Of a DNA stretch of 64,000 nucleotides, positions 8,581-16,933 are shown one piece after another; the first letter of the stretch is position 1, and each line of letters opens with the position of its first letter. The translations under genes were made by a program, and so were the position numbers. The stretch covers positions 711,355 to 775,354 of the forward strand of contig NC_014211.1 in assembly GCF_000092985.1 (NCBI RefSeq), written 5' to 3'. The stretch comes from Nocardiopsis dassonvillei subsp. dassonvillei DSM 43111 (GTDB lineage: Bacteria > Actinomycetota > Actinomycetes > Streptosporangiales > Streptosporangiaceae). The notes beneath the pieces were generated by a model. That model saw nothing but the letters and a program-made list of their open reading frames with translations, was not told the DNA's origin and ran no database searches.

Positions 8581-9189
8581 TCACCCTGAGGCCTGGCGCG
8601 CCAGGGTCTCGCTCGCCGCGCTGTGGCACGCGTTCCTGATCTCGTCCAGAGTCCGTTGCGCCCTCTTGGGCAGTCTCACCCGGCCCGCGTCCACGGCGTC
8701 CACGTAGCGCAGACCCGGGACGAAGGGGAACCGGACCAGTCGTCCGACCCGGTCCCGCACCAGGCGCAGCCGCGCCGAGGACTCGGGGGGTTCGGGTCCG
8801 GCGCCGTCCGCCACCGCCACCAGGGCCGCCGCGCGCAGGCCGTTGTGCTCCAGGACGTCGATGACCTCCGCGGCCCGTGCCGTCGAGGCGACGCTGTTGC
8901 CGCAGACGAGGACCAGGGGGCGGCCGAAGGCACCGATCGCGCCCCTGTCGGACGAGTAGGCGCCCAGGTCCCAGGGCGTGTCCAGCAGCACCCGGAGCGT
9001 GGTGGTGCCCGCGCCTCCGTGGCAGCCGAGCACGACCATCTCCCTGGCCCAGTCCGGTAGCGCCCCGTCCGGCGGCGCCCCGTCCGGCGGCGCCCCGTCC
9101 GGCGGCGCCCCGTCCGGCGGCGCCCCGTCCGGCGGCGCCCCGGCCGACGGGCCGTGCCCGCCGTCCGTGTCGGTCCGTCGCCTCCTCAT
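8581..9189 (-). CDS. MinD/ParA-like P-loop protein lacking the Walker lysine
   Basis: 202 residues starting at an ATG (9189) with GAGGGGAAG upstream; it is the promoter-proximal gene of the leftward operon. After an N-terminal stretch of PPDGA repeats, the core begins VVLGCHGGAGTTTL. This aligns with the KGGxGKTT loop of ParA/MinD ATPases but has Thr at the catalytic Lys position. A later hydrophobic strand (PLVLVCGNSVASTARAAEVI) and the end (RLPKRAQRTLDEIRN) also resemble the fold. It may position the secretion machine without hydrolysing ATP (inference). Confidence 0.6.
   Translation of the reverse strand: MRRRRTDTDGGHGPSAGAPPDGAPPDGAPPDGAPPDGAPPDGALPDWAREMVVLGCHGGAGTTTLRVLLDTPWDLGAYSSDRGAIGAFGRPLVLVCGNSVASTARAAEVIDVLEHNGLRAAALVAVADGAGPEPPESSARLRLVRDRVGRLVRFPFVPGLRYVDAVDAGRVRLPKRAQRTLDEIRNACHSAASETLARQASG
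9061..9150. repeat. Six 15-bp tandem repeats encoding PPDGA
   Basis: Five identical 15-base units (CGCCCCGTCCGGCGG on the plus strand) are followed by one copy with two changes. They lie in frame within the P-loop gene, so copy-number change adds or removes whole PPDGA pentapeptides in a flexible N-terminal linker. Confidence 0.9.
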
Positions 9190-9803
9190 CGCTTCCCCTC
9201 GTCCGCGTCGTGAGAGCGCCGGTTCCCTCCGGGGAACCGCGCGGTTCCTGGTCCCCCACCGCTTCCGGGGTCGGGCGTCGCGCACGGCCGGGCCCCCGGA
9301 GCCGGCTCCCGTGCTCCCCGCCCGCCGGGCGCCCGGGGCCTTTCCGCGCGCCGTGGGGAAGCCGCGAACACGCGGGGGGAACGGTGGCGCTGCCTGGCCG
9401 GGGCGGGGGTCGAACAGCAGGCTATATATACCGTGCCGCGCCGAATCCGACCAGGTGACCGCCCCCATGTTGACTACTTTGAGTCATCTTGTGGCCCGAG
9501 GGGAATCTGAAAAGCGAATAAACCCTTGATGTTCTCGCTGACCCAGAAGAACCGTTCGGCTCTTCTGAGTCATAACTCGTGCTCAATGGCTGTTCGGTGC
9601 TCCGGTCTCCATTCGGGACCTTCGGCTTTTGTGGGCCCGGCCTCCGCGGATGGTTCTCCGAAACGTTATCAATTGTTACTCTTCGTGGTTTTCATGTTTT
9701 TCCCGCCCCTATTGCGCCGCCGATATTCCTGCGGGTATGGATGGGTGATTCCTGTCCACGTTCCCTGCTAGTGGGTGCCCATGATCAGAACAGCGGGTCC
9801 TTC
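9190..9803. promoter_or_regulatory. Divergent control region of the T4SS-like cluster
   Basis: 614 bases without a convincing gene. The part from about 9460 to 9780 is visibly AT-richer than the rest of the window. It holds a TATATATA tract (9423-9430), a small inverted repeat TGACT/AGTCA (9471-9486) and a 32-base dyad (9540-9571). It separates the leftward operon from the rightward VirB8-like operon and probably carries both promoters. Confidence 0.55.
9540..9571. promoter_or_regulatory. 32-bp imperfect palindrome, candidate operator
   Basis: The left arm GACCCAGAAGAACCG and right arm CGGCTCTTCTGAGTC are reverse complements except at two positions, with a central TT. The site lies midway in the AT-rich divergent region. 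It could bind a dimeric regulator controlling both operons; a stem-loop in RNA is the alternative. Confidence 0.45.
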
Positions 9804-10418
9804 ATGAGCGACTTCGCCGGCGGTTCGCGGGAGAAGACGATCGTGTTCGTGATCGTGGGAGGCCTGGTCGTCGCCCTCCTGTTCCTCGGGTTCCAACTCC
9901 TCCCGGGGTCGGGCGGCGGGGAGGCCCCTCCACCCTCCTCACCGGACGGGAACGGGGAGCCGTCCGCGGCCGGTGCCGGAGGCGTAGGCGACGTCATGTC
10001 CCTGATGCCGTACTCGGAGGGGCAGTTGCGGAGCGGCGCCGAGACCGCGCGGGACTTCGTCGCGGCCTACAGCGAGGTAGTCCCCGACGAGAGCGGGGAC
10101 GAGCGCCTCGACCGCCTCTCCCCGATGATCTCGGAGGAGTTCTTCGGCACCGTGGAGGACCTCGTCCTGGGCGCCCCGAACAGCGCGTACGCGCGCAACC
10201 CCCAGCCGACCAGCGCGTCGGCGACGGTCACGGGGATACGCAACGTCGGCACCGGGTCGGTCATCTACGAGGTGGAGGCGCGCTTCCTGACCGACACCGG
10301 GGACGACGGGGGGAACGAGCCCGTGGCGTACGCCGTCACCGTGGTGCCCGAGGGCGGGGGCTGGGCCGTCTACGCCTTCCAGGGCGCGGCCCTCGGAAAC
10401 GTCGGGGAGGGCGGATGA
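9804..10418 (+). CDS. VirB8/TcpC-like membrane-anchored protein
   Basis: 204 residues. One transmembrane helix (about 13-34, VFVIVGGLVVALLFLGFQLL), then a Pro/Gly-rich linker, then a 130-residue extracytoplasmic domain (from about 70) with the helix-rich start and alternating strands of NTF2/VirB8-like folds (TARDFVAAYSEVV, SASATVTGIRNV, YAVTVVPEGGGWAVYAF). It resembles conjugation proteins such as TcpC in plan (inference). The start is not marked by a strong ribosome site. The stop overlaps the next ATG, indicating coupled translation with the peptidoglycan hydrolase. Confidence 0.65.
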   Translation: MSDFAGGSREKTIVFVIVGGLVVALLFLGFQLLPGSGGGEAPPPSSPDGNGEPSAAGAGGVGDVMSLMPYSEGQLRSGAETARDFVAAYSEVVPDESGDERLDRLSPMISEEFFGTVEDLVLGAPNSAYARNPQPTSASATVTGIRNVGTGSVIYEVEARFLTDTGDDGGNEPVAYAVTVVPEGGGWAVYAFQGAALGNVGEGG

Positions 10419-11890
10419 GCCGCGTCCCCTCCGTCCGCGACGCCGCGGCGCGCCTGCGGGCGCGGGTACGCGGCCTCCTCCTGCCCCGGCGCGGGCGCGA
10501 CGGCGACCGGGGAGCCGCGAGCGGGACCGCGCGCGTGGGCGGGGGCGTCACGGCGCTCGCGGTCATGGGCGGCATCGCCTACGCCTCCACCATGTGCGGC
10601 CCGGTCGGCGGCGCCACGGCGAGCGGCTTCGGCGGACCGGAATCGTCGGCGGGTGTGATCCAGGCGTCCGCGTCGTCGTCGCGCGAGACGATCACCATCA
10701 GCTCCCACGGCGAACAGGGCTCCTCCACCAAGACCGTCCGGGTGGACGTACCCGAGAACGTCCTGCGGGCGCACCGCACCGCAGCCGAGGCCTACGGCCT
10801 GCCCTGGGAGCTCCTCGCCGCGGTCGGCGCGATCGAGACCCAGAACGGCGCCTACGTCTCCACGGACCCGAACTGGCACTCCGGCCTGAACGAGGGCGAG
10901 CGCAACCCCTACGGCGCGGCCGGGATCGTCCAGTTCGGTGTGCAGGACCCGCGGACGGGGCAGGTCGGCGGCCGGCTCGGCAGTGCGGGCAACGCGTGGG
11001 GAGGCAAGCCGAAGGAACCGGTCGCGGACCGCCGCTGGCACTACGACGTCGGCGAGATGCCCGCCAACCCGCGTTACTTCGGCATCGACGGCAACGGCGA
11101 CGGGATGGTCAACGTCTGGGACCCGTGGGACAACATCACCTCGGGTGCCTTCCGGCTCGCCTACTACGCCCAGCAGGCCCGGGAGAACGGGGTCGCCTCC
11201 GTCTGCGGGAGCGGACGGGGGGACCTGGACCCCATCGAGTGCACGGTCTACAGGCACAACCCCGCCAGGTGGTACGTCGCGCAAGTCCTGGAGGTGGCCG
11301 AGTACTACCGGGGTTCCGGCATCGCCCCGACCTCGCCCTCCCTCAACATCCAGACCGCGTCCTTCGGCGGCGGCCGGGACTGCGAGGAGCAGGGGGGCGG
11401 CGCCTCCCGGGCCGCGTTCCTGGGCGACGTCAGCGACAGGCACCGGAGCGCGGTGCAGTTCGCCAGGGACCAGATAGGCAAACCCTACGTGTGGGCCGCC
11501 ACGGGTCCCGACGCCTATGACTGCTCGGGCCTGGTCATGGCAGCCTGGAACTCCGCGGGCGTCGCGATCCCCCGGACCACCTTCGCCCAGTGGCAGGACG
11601 GAGAGCCCGCCGCCACCTGGGACGGCGCGCAGGTCGGAGTGGTGGCCGACGGCGTCCTCGACGTCGGCGAGCTGCAGGCGGGCGATCTGCTCTACTTCCA
11701 CTACTCCGGGCAGTCCCCGTCCCACATGGGGATGTACACCGGCGGCGGCATGATGATCCACGCACCGGCGCCGGGCAAGACCATCACCGAGGTGTCGATC
11801 GAGACCGAGCACTACCGGACGGTCTTCGTGGGGGCGATCCGGATCGATCCGGGATCGTCCGGCGACGAGCCGGAGAGCATGATGGCGTGA
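10415..11890 (+). CDS. Two-domain peptidoglycan hydrolase: transglycosylase-like plus NlpC/P60
   Basis: 491 residues. After a basic N-terminus there is a membrane anchor (about 40-60). A lysozyme/transglycosylase-like domain follows (about 115-310) with ELLAAVGAIETQNG carrying the probable catalytic Glu and NPYGAAGIVQF. The C-terminal NlpC/P60 domain (about 345-480) has YDCSG (nucleophilic Cys), SHMGMY (His) and MMIHAP. This architecture matches CwlT/VirB1-like enzymes of Gram-positive conjugation systems that open the wall for the channel. The position beside the VirB8-like gene supports that role. Confidence 0.85.
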   Translation: MSRVPSVRDAAARLRARVRGLLLPRRGRDGDRGAASGTARVGGGVTALAVMGGIAYASTMCGPVGGATASGFGGPESSAGVIQASASSSRETITISSHGEQGSSTKTVRVDVPENVLRAHRTAAEAYGLPWELLAAVGAIETQNGAYVSTDPNWHSGLNEGERNPYGAAGIVQFGVQDPRTGQVGGRLGSAGNAWGGKPKEPVADRRWHYDVGEMPANPRYFGIDGNGDGMVNVWDPWDNITSGAFRLAYYAQQARENGVASVCGSGRGDLDPIECTVYRHNPARWYVAQVLEVAEYYRGSGIAPTSPSLNIQTASFGGGRDCEEQGGGASRAAFLGDVSDRHRSAVQFARDQIGKPYVWAATGPDAYDCSGLVMAAWNSAGVAIPRTTFAQWQDGEPAATWDGAQVGVVADGVLDVGELQAGDLLYFHYSGQSPSHMGMYTGGGMMIHAPAPGKTITEVSIETEHYRTVFVGAIRIDPGSSGDEPESMMA

Positions 11891-11937
11891 CCGCCCGACC
11901 CCGCTACACCACACACGAACCGAAAGGACGGCCCGTC

Positions 11938-12315
11938 ATGGCTCTCCCACTCGCACTCCTCGGGGGCACAGCGCTCCGCGCAGCCGGACAGAGAGCCCTG
12001 ACCTTCATCGGTCAACGCGGGGGCGCCTGGCTCGCGTCGAAGGGCGGCTGGAAGGGCCTGGGCAAGGGGGTGCTCCTGGGCGGCCTCAAGCTCGGCGCCA
12101 AAGTCGGCCTCAAGGGACTCTCGGGCCTCGGGAACATGGCCTTCGGCGCGGGCGGGGCCGTCCTGGGCGCCGCTGGCGCCGCCATCGGCGGTGCCACCGG
12201 ACTGCTGAGCACGCTGGCCGGGGTCTTCGAGTCCGGCGGAGCCGCGCAGTCCACGGGCTCCAGCGGCCTCATCGCGAGGATGGAGCAGAGACAGGCGGCC
12301 GCCGGGACCGCCTGA
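11938..12315 (+). CDS. Small Gly-rich hydrophobic protein
   Basis: 125 residues, about one third Gly/Ala, with repeated GLGKG/GLKLGAK/GLKGLSGLG motifs and a hydrophobic stretch (about 70-105). The ATG at 11938 follows GAAAGGACG. It is 47 bases downstream of the hydrolase in the same direction, so it likely belongs to the T4SS-like operon. I recognise no family; a membrane-inserted accessory peptide is possible. Confidence 0.55.
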   Translation: MALPLALLGGTALRAAGQRALTFIGQRGGAWLASKGGWKGLGKGVLLGGLKLGAKVGLKGLSGLGNMAFGAGGAVLGAAGAAIGGATGLLSTLAGVFESGGAAQSTGSSGLIARMEQRQAAAGTA

Positions 12316-12507
12316 GGCACGAGCCTCGCGCCGCTTCCCCGGGAGCGGCCCGTCCCGTCGGTGCCCGCGCGCGGCCCCGCCGCGGCCACGGTATCTTCGC
12401 ACCGGTGAGCGCCTGCCCCGCGCGCTCCCGCCGATCCCCCTTCCCGCCCGTCGGCGACGACGGCGCAGCTCCACCCCCACCACCCCACGCGGAAAGACGC
12501 CCTCTCT

Positions 12508-13521
12508 GTGAACACCCATGCCCTTTCCGGTCCGCCCGCACCGGTGACGGCGGACGAAGCGGTGGTCCTCGCGGACGAGTTCGACGGGATCGCGGCCTCC
12601 GTCGGGTCGGCCGTCCTCGGCAAGGCCGAGGTCGTACGCCTGGCCCTGGTCGCCATGCTCGCCCGGGGCCACATCCTGCTGGAGGACGTCCCCGGCACCG
12701 GCAAGACCACGCTCGCCCGCGCCATGGCCGCCAGCCTGGACGGCGACTGGCGGCGGATCCAGTTCACCCCCGACCTGCTGCCCTCCGACGTCACCGGCGT
12801 CACGGTCTTCAACCAGGCCACGCGGGAGTTCGAGTTCCACCCGGGCCCGGTCTTCGCCAACGTCGTCATCGCCGACGAGATCAACCGGGCCTCGCCCAAG
12901 ACCCAGGCGGCCCTGCTGGAGGTCATGGAGGAGCGCACGGTCACCGTGGACGGCGCGGGCCACCAGGTGCCCTCGCCGTTCCTGGTCGTGGCGACCCAGA
13001 ACCCGGTGGAGATGTCGGGCACCTACCGGCTGCCCGAGGCGCAGATGGACCGGTTCCTGATGCGGCTCTCCCTGGGCTACGCCGACCCCGCCAGCGAACT
13101 CGCCATCATCCGCGGCGACCGGCTCGTCTCGCCCGAGGACCTGCGGCCCAGCACCGGCGCCGAGCAGATGGACCGGATGCGGCGGGCCGCCGAGCGGGTG
13201 CACGTCCAGGACTCGGTCTACGAGTACGTCCTGCGCATCGCCCACGCCACCCGCGACCACCCGGCGCTGGGCGTGGGCCTGTCCACCCGCTCGACGGTGG
13301 CCATGGTGCGGGCGATGAGGATGCTCGCGCTCACCTCGGGCCGCCCCTTCGTCGAGCCCGAGGACGTCAAACTCCTGGCCCAGCCGGTGTGGGCGCACCG
13401 CCTGGTGCTGTCCCCGGAGGCCTCGGTCGGCGGGAGCGGCGGAGCCGACGTGCTGGAGGAGATCCTGAAGGAGACCCCGGCGCCGCCGCCGCGCCACCCG
13501 GGAGCCCCGGCGAGCCGCTGA
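12508..13521 (+). CDS. MoxR-family AAA+ ATPase
   Basis: 337 residues. Walker A DVPGTGKT (59-66) and Walker B VVIADEINRAS (DE at 121-122) are intact, and ATQNPVEMSGTYRLPEAQ is the typical MoxR sensor region. MoxR ATPases act as chaperones for client complexes and are commonly encoded beside DUF58 and transglutaminase-fold genes. The GTG start (12508) was chosen for its agreement with family length; its ribosome site (GGAAAGACG) is weak. The stop overlaps the next start as TGATG, so the whole 12.5-19.1 kb group is probably one operon. Confidence 0.9.
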   Translation: MNTHALSGPPAPVTADEAVVLADEFDGIAASVGSAVLGKAEVVRLALVAMLARGHILLEDVPGTGKTTLARAMAASLDGDWRRIQFTPDLLPSDVTGVTVFNQATREFEFHPGPVFANVVIADEINRASPKTQAALLEVMEERTVTVDGAGHQVPSPFLVVATQNPVEMSGTYRLPEAQMDRFLMRLSLGYADPASELAIIRGDRLVSPEDLRPSTGAEQMDRMRRAAERVHVQDSVYEYVLRIAHATRDHPALGVGLSTRSTVAMVRAMRMLALTSGRPFVEPEDVKLLAQPVWAHRLVLSPEASVGGSGGADVLEEILKETPAPPPRHPGAPASR

Positions 13522-14648
13522 TGCCAACGACACGGGGATGGCTGGTCGCCGGCTCGGGCGTGCTCCTGCTCGCGGTCGGCGTCCTGTCCCAGTACCAGGA
13601 GATCGCGCTGCTCGGCGGTGTCGCCGTGACCGTGGTCGCCGTGGCGGTGCTGCTGGTGGGGCGCCCCGCCGGGGTGCGCGTCCAGCGCTCGGCCTCCACC
13701 ACCCGGACCTCTCCCGGCACCACCGTGCGCGTGCGGGTCGAGGCGAGCAACACCGGACGGCGCTCCGTGCAGGTCAGTGAGCGCGTCCTCGGCTCCGACG
13801 GCGAGCGCGCGGTGCCGCTGCGCCCCCTGGCCGCACGCGCCACCGGCGGCTCCGACTACCGGATCGGGGCCCTGCGCCGCGGGGTGGTCGAGCTGGGTCC
13901 CCTGCGGGCCGGGCGCTCCGACCCGTTGGGACTGGCCTCGCTGCACCGCGACCACGGCGGTACCGAACGGGTCTGGGTGCACCCCCGCTGGGAGCACCTG
14001 CGCGCCGTACCGATCGGCCGGGTGGCCGACCCCGACGGCGCGGCGGACGGCGCGCCCGCGGGCACCCTGACCTTCCACGCCCTGCGCGACTACGTGCCCG
14101 GCGACGACCTGCGCCACGTCCACTGGCGCAGCTCCGCGCGGCTGGACAGGCTCGTCGTGCGCGAGTACATCGACACCTCCCAGACCCGGATCTGCGTCAT
14201 CGTCGACGACCGCCCCACACCCGGCGGCGAGGCCCGCCTGGACGAGGTGGCCGGCGCGGCGGCCTCCATCGCGGCCACCGCCGTCCGCTCGTCCCTGCAC
14301 TGCGAACTGCGCCTGGCCAGCGGCAGGGGCAGGGAGAGCACGGGCGGCCTGCCCCCGCTGCTCGACCTGCTCTCCGAGGCCCGGAGCACTCCGGGGGCAG
14401 ACCTGCACCGCGCCCTGCTCCTGGCCCGCACCCGTCCCGCCGGTGACACCGCGGTCCTGGTCAGCGGCGCGCTCACCGCCGAGGACCTGCGGTCGTTCGG
14501 GCGGCTCGGCGACCGCTACGCGGGCCTGATCGCCGTCGTCGTCGGATCGGAGGAGCACCCGACCGCGCCCCCGGACGTCACCCTGCTCACCGCCGGTGAC
14601 ACCGCCGGGTTCGCCGACCGATGGAACGAGGCGCCGTGGTCACGCTGA
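13521..14648 (+). CDS. DUF58 membrane protein
   Basis: 375 residues. Two N-terminal hydrophobic helices (about 7-50) precede the DUF58 core, whose signature lies in LRDYVPGDDLRHVHWRSSA and LVVREY. A C-terminal VWA-like part follows. DUF58 proteins pair with MoxR ATPases as likely clients or adaptors; the biochemical role is unknown. Translationally coupled at both ends (TGATG upstream; its last 28 bases overlap the next gene). Confidence 0.85.
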   Translation: MPTTRGWLVAGSGVLLLAVGVLSQYQEIALLGGVAVTVVAVAVLLVGRPAGVRVQRSASTTRTSPGTTVRVRVEASNTGRRSVQVSERVLGSDGERAVPLRPLAARATGGSDYRIGALRRGVVELGPLRAGRSDPLGLASLHRDHGGTERVWVHPRWEHLRAVPIGRVADPDGAADGAPAGTLTFHALRDYVPGDDLRHVHWRSSARLDRLVVREYIDTSQTRICVIVDDRPTPGGEARLDEVAGAAASIAATAVRSSLHCELRLASGRGRESTGGLPPLLDLLSEARSTPGADLHRALLLARTRPAGDTAVLVSGALTAEDLRSFGRLGDRYAGLIAVVVGSEEHPTAPPDVTLLTAGDTAGFADRWNEAPWSR

Positions 14649-16897
14649 CACCGCCACCCCGCGCCGAGGAGGCTCCGGTCGCTCCCGCGCCGCCGGACCC
14701 GCCCCCGGAGGGCATCCCCGTTGCCGCGGGGCTGGTCATGGCCGCCGCCGCGGGCGGTATCGCCGTCGCCCCCGGATACGCCGACCCCGCCCCGGTCCAC
14801 GTCCTGCTACCCGCCTGCGCCCTGCTCAGCGTCGTGGTGACCCTGCTGCTGCGGCGCCGGACGAGCGCGCTCCGTACCGCCCTGGCCGGGCTGCCGCTCC
14901 CGCTGGCGGTGGTGGCGGCGTGCTCGGTGTGGGTGCCCGGAGAGGGGACCGGGGTGCTCGGCTCCACCGTGGAGGCGGTCCTGCACTCGGGGGCGCGGAT
15001 CCTCACCAGCGCCGCGCCGACCCCGCTGAACGCGGACACCCTCGCCCTGCCGGTACTGGCCACCTGGCTGACCGGCGCCGCCTCCGCTCTGGCCTGGCGC
15101 GGACGCCGCCGGGCGCTCGCCCTGCTGCCGGGGCTGCTGCTGCTCGTCGGCGCGGTCGTGCTCAACGGTCCCGTCGCCCCGCCCGGCTTCCCCGCCATCG
15201 GACTGCTCACGGTGTCCTCGGTCATCCTCATGTCCGCGTCCCGGGAGGAGCACGACCGCGGCGCCCCGGCGGGCCGGACGGCGCTGAGCGTCGAGGTCGA
15301 CACCCCCGGCGGCACCCCGCCGGGAAGACCGCGCCGGGTACTGGTGACCGGGGTCATCGCCGTGCTGACCGCCACGGCCACCGTGTACGGCGGACCCGTC
15401 CTGCTCGCCGGATGGGACGCGGAGCCGGGCGACCCCCGCACGGTCGTGAGCCCGCCGATGGACCCCCAGGCGGCGCTCAACCCGCTCGTCTACCTGTCCG
15501 GCTGGGCCGCCGACCCCGACGAGCCGCTGCTCACCGTCGCCGCCGACGAACCCGTCAGCCTGCGCTGGGTCACCCTCTCCGACTTCACCGGCACCACCTG
15601 GCTGCCCGAGGGCGGCTACCGGGCGGCGGGTCAGGAGCTTCCCGAGCCCGTGCCGCCCCTGCCCCACGCCACCGGGGTCAGCGCCGAGATCACCGTCGGG
15701 GAGGACCTGCCCGGCAGCTGGGCCCCGGTCGTCGGCGCCCCCCGGCGGATCGGCCTTCCCTCCCCGGGCTACAGCGCGCTCTCGGGAACCGTGGTGAACA
15801 TGGACGGCGCCGTCGCGGGCGCCCGGTACCAGGTCACCGGCGACGTCGCCGACTGGCGTCCGGGCGAGCTGGCCGGGGCCTCCACGCCCGCGGACGAGAT
15901 CTTCGACCGCTACCGCGAACTGCCCGCCGGGGCGCCGTCCGTGCTCAACGACGTCGTCGCCGCGGTCGCCAGCGAGGGTTCCCCGTACCAGCGCGCCAGC
16001 GCCCTGGCGGAGTATCTGAGGCGGTCGCACCGGTTCGACCCCGAGACCCCCGGCGGCCACGGCTACGCCAACGTCGCCGCGGTCCTCGCCCCGCCCGGGG
16101 CGGAGGGGGGCGCGGGCACCTCCGAGCAGTTCGCGAGCGCCTTCGCCATGCTGGCCCGCGCGGCCGGACTGCCCAGCCGCGTGGCCGTCGGCTTCGGGGC
16201 GGGCACGGAGGACGCCGGCGGTACCCGCACCGTCCGCACGGGCGACGCCGTGGCCTGGGGCGAGGTCTACTTCGACGGCGTCGGATGGGTGCCGTTCGCC
16301 GTCACCCCCGGGGAGGAGGGCGGGGACGACGCGAGCGGGTCCGCGCGGAGCGAGCGGACCCCGGAGGGAGCCGATTCCGCGCAGGACCAGGTCCTGCCCG
16401 AGGACGACGCCCACGACGTCGCCGCGCCCCGGCGCGAGCCGGAGCGGTTTCCGGTGTGGGGGGTGCCCGCTATCGCGGGCGGTCTGCTCGCCGCCGTGCT
16501 CGCCGTCCCCGCGCTGCGCCTGGCCCGCAGCGGGCGGCGGCTGCGCGCGGGCACGCCCGAGCGCCGCGTCCTGGGCGCGTGGCACGAGCTGCGCGACGGC
16601 CTGCGCCTGTGCGCGTCGGAGCCGCCGCCGGGGCACACGGTCAGCGACACCGTCGCGCTCGCCCGGAGCCTGCTGCCCGAGACCGCCCAGGCCTGGGCCC
16701 ACGTGGACCTGGGCAGGCTGGGCCGCACGGTCAACGGGATCGGGTTCGCCGCGGGGCCGGGCGTCACCGGGGAGCAGGCGGCCTCCATCGCCGAGGGCGT
16801 GCGCCGCCAGCTGCGCGCGCTGCGTCTCAGCAGGTCCCGTACCAGGAGGCTCACCTGGTGGTTCGACCCCCGTCCGCTGCTGTGGCGGGAGCGGTGA
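14621..16897 (+). CDS. TgpA-like transglutaminase-fold membrane protein, catalytic triad missing
   Basis: 758 residues. Several transmembrane helices occupy the first 270 residues, followed by an extracytoplasmic transglutaminase-like domain (about 400-570), a further membrane helix (about 610-635) and a cytoplasmic C-terminal domain, as in DUF3488/TgpA proteins. The usual Cys-His-Asp triad is absent: GTSEQFASAF has Ser501 at the Cys position, DAVAWGEVYF has Val544 at the His position and VPFAVTP has Ala560 at the Asp position. The surrounding fold motifs are well kept, so this is likely a pseudoenzyme rather than a decayed gene. The ATG at 14621 lies inside the DUF58 gene; a GTG at 14636 is possible. 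Confidence 0.85.
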   Translation: MERGAVVTLTPPPRAEEAPVAPAPPDPPPEGIPVAAGLVMAAAAGGIAVAPGYADPAPVHVLLPACALLSVVVTLLLRRRTSALRTALAGLPLPLAVVAACSVWVPGEGTGVLGSTVEAVLHSGARILTSAAPTPLNADTLALPVLATWLTGAASALAWRGRRRALALLPGLLLLVGAVVLNGPVAPPGFPAIGLLTVSSVILMSASREEHDRGAPAGRTALSVEVDTPGGTPPGRPRRVLVTGVIAVLTATATVYGGPVLLAGWDAEPGDPRTVVSPPMDPQAALNPLVYLSGWAADPDEPLLTVAADEPVSLRWVTLSDFTGTTWLPEGGYRAAGQELPEPVPPLPHATGVSAEITVGEDLPGSWAPVVGAPRRIGLPSPGYSALSGTVVNMDGAVAGARYQVTGDVADWRPGELAGASTPADEIFDRYRELPAGAPSVLNDVVAAVASEGSPYQRASALAEYLRRSHRFDPETPGGHGYANVAAVLAPPGAEGGAGTSEQFASAFAMLARAAGLPSRVAVGFGAGTEDAGGTRTVRTGDAVAWGEVYFDGVGWVPFAVTPGEEGGDDASGSARSERTPEGADSAQDQVLPEDDAHDVAAPRREPERFPVWGVPAIAGGLLAAVLAVPALRLARSGRRLRAGTPERRVLGAWHELRDGLRLCASEPPPGHTVSDTVALARSLLPETAQAWAHVDLGRLGRTVNGIGFAAGPGVTGEQAASIAEGVRRQLRALRLSRSRTRRLTWWFDPRPLLWRER

Positions 16898-16933
16898 TCC
16901 GCCGGGGCGCGGCAGTGAGAGGAGAGGACACCG

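Noticed and set aside
9061..9150. Tandem repeats considered as a CRISPR array
   Set aside because: Units are 15 bases with no spacers and encode PPDGA in frame.
9526..9771. Possible 81-residue plus-strand gene in the T4SS divergent region
   Set aside because: No ribosome site, no family, unlike third-position bias, and it spans the 32-bp dyad and the likely promoters.
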